A stretch of DNA of 23,387 nucleotides from Patescibacteria group bacterium (GTDB lineage Bacteria; Patescibacteriota; Microgenomatia; UBA1400; MFAQ01). A program made the position numbers and the translations under genes. Below the pieces are notes generated by a model. That model had not been told where the DNA came from, did no database searches, and saw only the letters and a program-made list of their open reading frames with translations. This document shows positions 19,657-23,387 of the stretch, piece by piece (the first letter of the stretch is position 1; each line of letters begins with the position of its first letter). The stretch covers positions 1 through 23,387 of the forward strand of contig JAHJQJ010000013.1 in NCBI GenBank assembly GCA_018819325.1, given 5' to 3'.

Positions 19657-20536
19657 TTATTGGCAGGTAGATAATCGAAAGCCAAGTATAAAAGAAGAAA
19701 AAGGTTTGGTGATTTTGCCAAGTGGGGTTGGATTTGAGAAGTATGAATGGGTAAGAAAATATTTTGACAAAAAGCCTGAAGGGGGATATTTTGTATGGAT
19801 TAGAAAAAGTATTAAGGCGACAGCGAAGGTTTGTTTGACTATTGAAAATATTGGAGTTAAACAAAATTTGGAAAATTTAATAGTAGTGGAAGAGGGGGTA
19901 AAAGCGAAGTTAAATGGAAGCTGTTTTGTTTGTAAAAAAAATTTAAAAAGCGAACATGTTGGTAAAACTCAGGTGGTGTTGGGGGTAAGATCTAAATTAA
20001 TTATTGAGCATTATCATCGGTGGGGTGGGGAAGATAGGGTTAAAATGTTTACTAAGGTAAATGTGGGGCAAGGAGCTGAATGTGAAATAAAGTATAAATG
20101 TTTAGAACCAGCAAAAATTTTTGAGAAGACTAATCAAGTAAGAGTAGAAGATGGTGGCAAAGTTAGAATAGAGACTAAATTAGTTGCTGAAAATAGTGAT
20201 GCAAATTTAATAGAAAGTGTTGATTTAATGGGAGATAATTCAGAAGCAGTAGTTCGGTTGAGATTGGTTGGAAAAAAAGGGGGGAGAATAAAGGCCAGAA
20301 GCACGATGACTGGGAAAAAAAAGTCTAGTGGACACGTTGATTGTATGGGTTTGGTGGTAGATAAAAGAGCAGAGATAGAAGTAGTGCCTAGTTTGAAAAT
20401 AACTGATGATTTGACTAGTTTAACTCATGAAGCTGCGGTTGGAAGAATTAGTAAAAAGAAATTAGAATATTTGAGAAGCAAGGGGTTAAGTGAGAATGAA
20501 GCAATTGATTTAATTATTGGCGGATTTTTGGAATGA
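19634..20536 (+). CDS. single SufB/SufD-type scaffold protein, short
   Basis: The roughly 300-residue protein matches the C-terminal half of SufB/SufD: a beta-helix core followed by TSLTHEAAVGRISKKKLEYL and KGLSENEAIDLIIGGF. In typical Suf systems SufB (about 470 residues) and SufD (about 420) form a heterodimer. Here only one short member is present, suggesting a homodimeric scaffold with SufC. The conserved His (in LTHEA) is present. The start is taken as ATG 19634 (19628 is equally possible); the longer open frame upstream merely reads through sufC. It overlaps sufS by 4 bases (ATGA). Confidence 0.88.
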   Translation: MKNAKTVNYWQVDNRKPSIKEEKGLVILPSGVGFEKYEWVRKYFDKKPEGGYFVWIRKSIKATAKVCLTIENIGVKQNLENLIVVEEGVKAKLNGSCFVCKKNLKSEHVGKTQVVLGVRSKLIIEHYHRWGGEDRVKMFTKVNVGQGAECEIKYKCLEPAKIFEKTNQVRVEDGGKVRIETKLVAENSDANLIESVDLMGDNSEAVVRLRLVGKKGGRIKARSTMTGKKKSSGHVDCMGLVVDKRAEIEVVPSLKITDDLTSLTHEAAVGRISKKKLEYLRSKGLSENEAIDLIIGGFLE

Positions 20537-21777
20537 TTGATGTAAAAAAAATAAGGGAAGATTTTCCAATTTTAAAACGGAAAATAAATGGTAAGAAACT
20601 GGTGTATTTTGATAGTGCGGCGACGAGTCAAAAACCCATACAGGTAATTGATGCGGTTTCTAATTATTATAAAAATCATAATGCAAATGTTCATAGGGGG
20701 GTACACGCCTTAAGTGAGGAAGCAACGGAAATGGTGGAAAGTACGCGTAATAAAATAGCTGGATTTATAGGGTCTGATAGGGATGAGGAGATAATATTTG
20801 TGCGCAATGCTACTGAGGGCATAAACTTGGTTATGTATGGTTGGGGGGAGAAGAATTTGGGTAAGGGGGATGTGATAATTACCAGTTATCAGGAGCATCA
20901 TTCTAACCTTGTTCCTTGGCAGATGGTTTGTAAAAAGACGGGGGTGGAGTTGCGGGTGGTGGATGTAGACGATGAAGGAAAATTGAAACTTGGGTCGTTA
21001 GAAAAACTATTGAATGAAAAGGTTAAGCTAGTGGCGTTGACGCAGGTGAGTAATTTATTAGGAGTAATTAACCCGATTGAGAGAATTATAAAATTGGTGA
21101 GAAAAAAATCGCCGGAGGCAAAAATTTTACTGGACGGAAGTCAGAGTGTGCCGCATATGAAAGTGGATGTAAAAAAGTTGGGGGTGGATTTTTTTGTTTT
21201 TTCTGGACACAAGATGTTGGGACCGACGGGGATTGGAGTGCTGTGGAGTAGAAAAGAAATTTTAGAAGAAATGGATCCGTTTTTGTTTGGCGGCGATATG
21301 ATTAGTGAGGTAAGGATTGATAAGGCTGTTTGGAATAAGCTGCCGTATAAGTTTGAAGCGGGGACGCCAAACATAGCCGGGGAGATTGGTTTGGGGGCGG
21401 CAGTAGAATATCTTGATAGTTTGGGAATGGATAATGTAAGAAAGCATGAAAAGGAGCTGGTTGAGTACGGTCTTAAAAGATTGGGAGAACTAGAGAAAAA
21501 AGGAGTGTTAGAAATTTATGGTCCAAAAGATAGTGACATAAGAGGTGGGGTGTTGACGTTTAATGTTAAAGGGGTGCATGCTCATGATGTGGCTCAGGTG
21601 TTGGATAGTTTTGGAATTGCGGTAAGAAGTGGGTTTCATTGTGCTCAGCCGTTGGCAGAAAAGTTGGGGATGGGAGCGGCGGTAAGAGCGAGCTTTTATG
21701 TTTATAATACTAAGGAAGAAATTGATTATCTGGTGGAAAAAATACCGGAAATATTAAAGGTGTTTAAGATTAAATGA
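20533..21777 (+). CDS. sufS: SufS cysteine desulfurase
   Basis: The 414-residue PLP enzyme removes sulfur from cysteine for Fe-S assembly. The PLP-binding Lys is K227 in FSGHKMLGPTGIG. The catalytic Cys that carries the persulfide is C370 in RSGFHCAQP. YFDSAATSQKP, HRGVHALSEEAT and TQVSNLLGVINPI are further group II signatures. Length is normal. No sufE or sufU partner is seen in the window, so the sulfur acceptor is unknown, unless SufB/D accepts directly. Confidence 0.96.
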   Translation: MIDVKKIREDFPILKRKINGKKLVYFDSAATSQKPIQVIDAVSNYYKNHNANVHRGVHALSEEATEMVESTRNKIAGFIGSDRDEEIIFVRNATEGINLVMYGWGEKNLGKGDVIITSYQEHHSNLVPWQMVCKKTGVELRVVDVDDEGKLKLGSLEKLLNEKVKLVALTQVSNLLGVINPIERIIKLVRKKSPEAKILLDGSQSVPHMKVDVKKLGVDFFVFSGHKMLGPTGIGVLWSRKEILEEMDPFLFGGDMISEVRIDKAVWNKLPYKFEAGTPNIAGEIGLGAAVEYLDSLGMDNVRKHEKELVEYGLKRLGELEKKGVLEIYGPKDSDIRGGVLTFNVKGVHAHDVAQVLDSFGIAVRSGFHCAQPLAEKLGMGAAVRASFYVYNTKEEIDYLVEKIPEILKVFKIK

Positions 21778-21786
21778 AGTAGTGAA

Positions 21787-22542
21787 ATGAAGATAGAGAA
21801 AAGGGTGGTGAGATTAGTGGAGAAGAAACGATTGAGTGAGGATTATTGGTGGTTTGAGTTAGAGTTTATTAAGGAATTTAATTTTAAAGCAGGTCAGTAT
21901 GTGAGTGTGAAGGTGAATGAGACAGGGGAGAGGCGGGCGTATTCGATTGCTAGTGTTCCTGGAGGTAAAAAAATTGGTTTGTTGGTGGATGTGTCGCCTG
22001 GTGGGGTGGGGAGCAAGTTTTTTGAAAACCTGAAGTTAGGAGATGGGGTGGAAGTTTTGGGGCCGTTGGGGAGGTTTGTGGTAAATAAGAAAGGTTACAC
22101 ATTTGACGGATTCCACCTCGGAGGAGTCCGCGTAGGAACGCAGCCACCGTCCGAGGAGAAATCCTTAATATTTGTGGGGACGGGGAGCGGGATTGCACCG
22201 TTGAGATCCATGATAGAGGATGTGTTGCAAAGTAAAGTGAACGATCGTTCAGTTTATTTAGTGTGGGGGATGAGGTTTGAAAAGGATCTGTTTTGGCAAA
22301 AAGAGTTTGAGGAGCTAGAGAGGAAGTATAAAAACTTTAAGTTTGAACTGACATTATCTAAACCTAGTGAGAATTGGAAAGGTAAAAAGGGCAGAGTGAC
22401 GGAAGTATTAAAGGAGATGAAGAGGTTAGAGGACGTTGAGTTTTATTTGTGTGGTAGTAGTGTGATGGTGGAGGATTGCGTGAAAATTTTGACTGATAAA
22501 GGTGTGGATGAGGAAAAGATCCAGTTTGAAAAATATGGTTAG
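21787..22542 (+). CDS. FAD/NAD(P)H oxidoreductase of the ferredoxin reductase family, with inserted palindrome
   Basis: The 251-residue flavoprotein has the FAD-binding RAYSIAS (50-56) and GGVGSKFF, the nucleotide-binding GTGSGIAP (131-138), and the C-terminal YLCGSSVMVEDCV. It probably passes electrons from NAD(P)H to a ferredoxin or to the suf machinery, given its place 9 bases after sufS (inference). Residues 108-126 (GFHLGGVRVGTQPPSEEKS) are translated from a family B palindromic element. They lie in the linker just before the pyridine-nucleotide domain strand LIFVGTGSG, a site likely to tolerate insertion. The gene overlaps the convergent relE-like gene by 4 bases. Confidence 0.88.
   Translation: MKIEKRVVRLVEKKRLSEDYWWFELEFIKEFNFKAGQYVSVKVNETGERRAYSIASVPGGKKIGLLVDVSPGGVGSKFFENLKLGDGVEVLGPLGRFVVNKKGYTFDGFHLGGVRVGTQPPSEEKSLIFVGTGSGIAPLRSMIEDVLQSKVNDRSVYLVWGMRFEKDLFWQKEFEELERKYKNFKFELTLSKPSENWKGKKGRVTEVLKEMKRLEDVEFYLCGSSVMVEDCVKILTDKGVDEEKIQFEKYG
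22108..22164 (+). repeat. family B palindromic element, copy 4 (in frame in the reductase)
   Basis: The arms are GGATT/AATCC, then unpaired CCA opposite AGA, then CCTCGGA opposite TCCGAGG. The architecture matches copies 1-3, although the inner stem sequence differs by compensatory changes (CATCTGA/TCCGATG there). It is 57 bases, exactly 19 codons. Confidence 0.7.
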
Positions 22543-22796
22543 CGGTAGATTTGGTGGGTGCCAACAGAGAGAAACCAGATGGTGTTTTTGCTTACAATTT
22601 CAAAAACAATGTGGTACTGATGATTGATAGAAAAAGACCAAAACTGGTTGAGTTTGCCAGAAAGTTTATGGGTTTTTAGACGAGAGTCAAATGGATTTTG
22701 GCGGAAGATTTTTTCTATCACCTCTGCTTTGTTCTTTGTTTTTTTTGGAAGGCGTTTATACTCTTTGGCGAATTTAGGTGAGTAGTAGATCTTCAT
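22539..22796 (-). CDS. RelE/ParE-superfamily toxin
   Basis: The 85-residue protein fits the RelE/YafQ-type fold: KIYYSPKFAKEYKRLPKKTK, then DSRLKTHKLSGKLNQFWSF, INHQYHIVFEI and the ending SVGTHQIYR. HKLSGKL and the terminal GTH-x-IY are typical of ribosome-dependent mRNA interferases of this group. The ATG immediately follows the stop of the RHH gene, without overlap. It ends in a 4-base overlap with the reductase gene. Confidence 0.87.
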   Translation of the reverse strand: MKIYYSPKFAKEYKRLPKKTKNKAEVIEKIFRQNPFDSRLKTHKLSGKLNQFWSFSINHQYHIVFEIVSKNTIWFLSVGTHQIYR

Positions 22797-23012
22797 TTAA
22801 CGTAGGTCTTTTAGGGAAGTAAGAAGTTTACCCTTGCCTTTTTTTATTTCTCCACGGCTTTGTTTGAGATCTAGCAAGGCTTTGTCTTCCATCCAAGAAC
22901 GGAGGAGGCTTCTAAAAAACTCACTTCTGCTTTGGTAACTTTCACTTTTAACGGTGTAGTCAACGAAACTGGCTAATGTTGGAGAGAGAGAAATATTGAT
23001 TATGGAACGCAT
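22797..23012 (-). CDS. RHH-type antitoxin of the RelE-like toxin
   Basis: The 71-residue protein reads MRSIINISLSPTLASFVDYT, then YQSRSEFFRSLLRSW, a ribbon-helix-helix of the CopG/ParD type. The Lys-rich C-terminus is the presumed toxin-binding part. The promoter has TTGACA and TACAAT, and its -10 sits within a perfect palindrome (23013-23029), so self-repression is likely. The toxin gene starts on the next base after its stop. Confidence 0.87.
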   Translation of the reverse strand: MRSIINISLSPTLASFVDYTVKSESYQSRSEFFRSLLRSWMEDKALLDLKQSRGEIKKGKGKLLTSLKDLR

Positions 23013-23048
23013 GTATTACATTGTAATACAATAATAATGGAGTGTCAA
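23013..23048 (-). promoter_or_regulatory. promoter and operator of the RelE/RHH pair
   Basis: On the minus strand TTGACA (23048-23043) and TACAAT (23025-23020) are 17 bases apart. The -10 ends 7 bases before the ATG. GTATTACA-T-TGTAATAC (23013-23029) is a perfect 17-base palindrome between the -10 and the start codon. Confidence 0.75.
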
Positions 23049-23077
23049 GTTTGGTAGAATGAAGGTAGAAGGGGGTG

Positions 23078-23260
23078 ATGAAAATGAAGAAGAAACAAAG
23101 GAGGGATGTGGCTCAGGCCTTGATTTATGGTTCTGTGGTTGCGGTAACTTTGTCTGTAATTGGCATGTTGGGAACTGATTTGTATTTGGCCAGCACCCAG
23201 TGGTTGTTGGTGGGAATTTTACTGGCAATTTGGGGTATATATTTGCGGATGGTAAAGTAA
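23078..23260 (+). CDS. small two-helix membrane protein, unknown function
   Basis: The 60-residue protein has a basic N-terminus (KMKKKQRRD) and two hydrophobic helices (about 14-33 and 41-57) joined by TDLYLASTQW. It is not recognised. Unusually for this window it has a strong ribosome binding site, AAGGGGG. The ATG at 23084, 8 bases from the G-run, is an equally good start; 23078 and a GTG at 23075 are in frame. A TGGTAGAAT box lies at 23052-23060. The stop overlaps the first half-site of the next promoter. Confidence 0.6.
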   Translation: MKMKKKQRRDVAQALIYGSVVAVTLSVIGMLGTDLYLASTQWLLVGILLAIWGIYLRMVK

Positions 23261-23300
23261 TACTCTTGACAAAGTAATACTTTTAGTTTAGTATTACTTT
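23254..23300 (+). promoter_or_regulatory. promoter and three-half-site operator of the AbrB-type gene
   Basis: TTGACA (23266-23271) and TAGTAT (23289-23294) have a 17-base spacer. AAAGTAATAC occurs at 23254-23263 and 23271-23280, and its inverse GTATTACTTT at 23291-23300. The two flank the -35 and -10 boxes. The ATG follows the -10 after 6 bases. Confidence 0.65.
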
Positions 23301-23387
23301 ATGATAAAAACAACAACAGTAACTCAGAAAGGTCAGATAACTTTACCAAAAGCTATGCGTGAGAAAGTAGGGATAGATATTTATGAT
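23301..23387 (+). CDS. AbrB-type antitoxin, cut by the window end
   Basis: The 29 visible residues, starting MIKTTTVTQKGQITLPKAMR, carry the AbrB/MazE swapped-hairpin motif TQKGQITLP. The gene is truncated by the window edge. By analogy with pair 2 in this window, a PIN-domain toxin gene probably follows. The leaderless promoter and repeated half-sites upstream fit an autoregulated toxin-antitoxin operon. Confidence 0.85.
   Translation, partial: MIKTTTVTQKGQITLPKAMREKVGIDIYD

Noticed and set aside
23016..23228. A 70-codon minus-strand open frame opposite the small membrane protein
   Set aside because: It overlaps the RelE/RHH promoter, is Pro/Thr/Ser-rich and has no recognisable start signal.

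Overview
The window looks like a chromosomal segment of a Candidate Phyla Radiation (Patescibacteria) bacterium, most like the Microgenomates lineages. This is inferred from the compact low-GC gene layout, many 4-base stop/start or stop/stop overlaps, very short intergenic gaps, numerous toxin-antitoxin pairs, a CxxC zinc-ribbon protein with basic tails, a small DEDD exonuclease and a stripped-down SUF set. TGA is used as a stop, so the recoded CPR groups are unlikely. No rRNA, tRNA, CRISPR array or classical transposase was seen, and no gene-free stretch exceeds about 225 bases.

Bases 1-3905 form an accessory array. Six related, hairpin-forming repeats (family A), all on the + strand, separate units of one or two genes whose own orientation varies: a kinase-fold-like protein, an HTH/Fic-Doc pair, a BrnTA pair, a CREST (ceramidase-like) membrane hydrolase and a one-helix anchored protein. 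Most units carry their own promoter. The layout resembles a gene-cassette array, although the repeats lack canonical attC boxes and no integrase is present in the window.

Bases 4030-15581 are mostly housekeeping: the CxxC protein, a GT-C membrane glycosyltransferase, a DEAD-box helicase with a structured leader, YibE/F, a cupin, an operon of Nramp-like transporter, uracil-DNA glycosylase and signal peptidase II, a histidine phosphatase, an RRM protein, and an MBL/beta-CASP nuclease overlapping an IMP dehydrogenase-family gene. Short palindromic elements (family B) sit in frame inside the nuclease (two copies, plus two unrelated palindromes), supply the stop codon of the phosphatase, and recur in frame in a reductase at 22.1 kb. 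They behave like protein-coding palindromic elements.

Bases 15581-18367 hold a decayed fragment of the nuclease gene, three VapBC-type toxin-antitoxin pairs and a DEDD exonuclease. Bases 18369-22542 hold an Rrf2 regulator, a large three-way-junction-like structured element, and sufC, one sufB/D-like gene, sufS and a flavin reductase. The right end has a RelE/RHH toxin-antitoxin pair, a tiny membrane protein and the start of an AbrB-type antitoxin cut by the window edge.

A striking regulatory theme is that at least fifteen genes have a TATAAT-like -10 box ending only 6-7 bases before the start codon, which predicts widespread leaderless mRNAs. Several toxin-antitoxin promoters also carry a palindrome over the -10 box, as expected for autoregulation.
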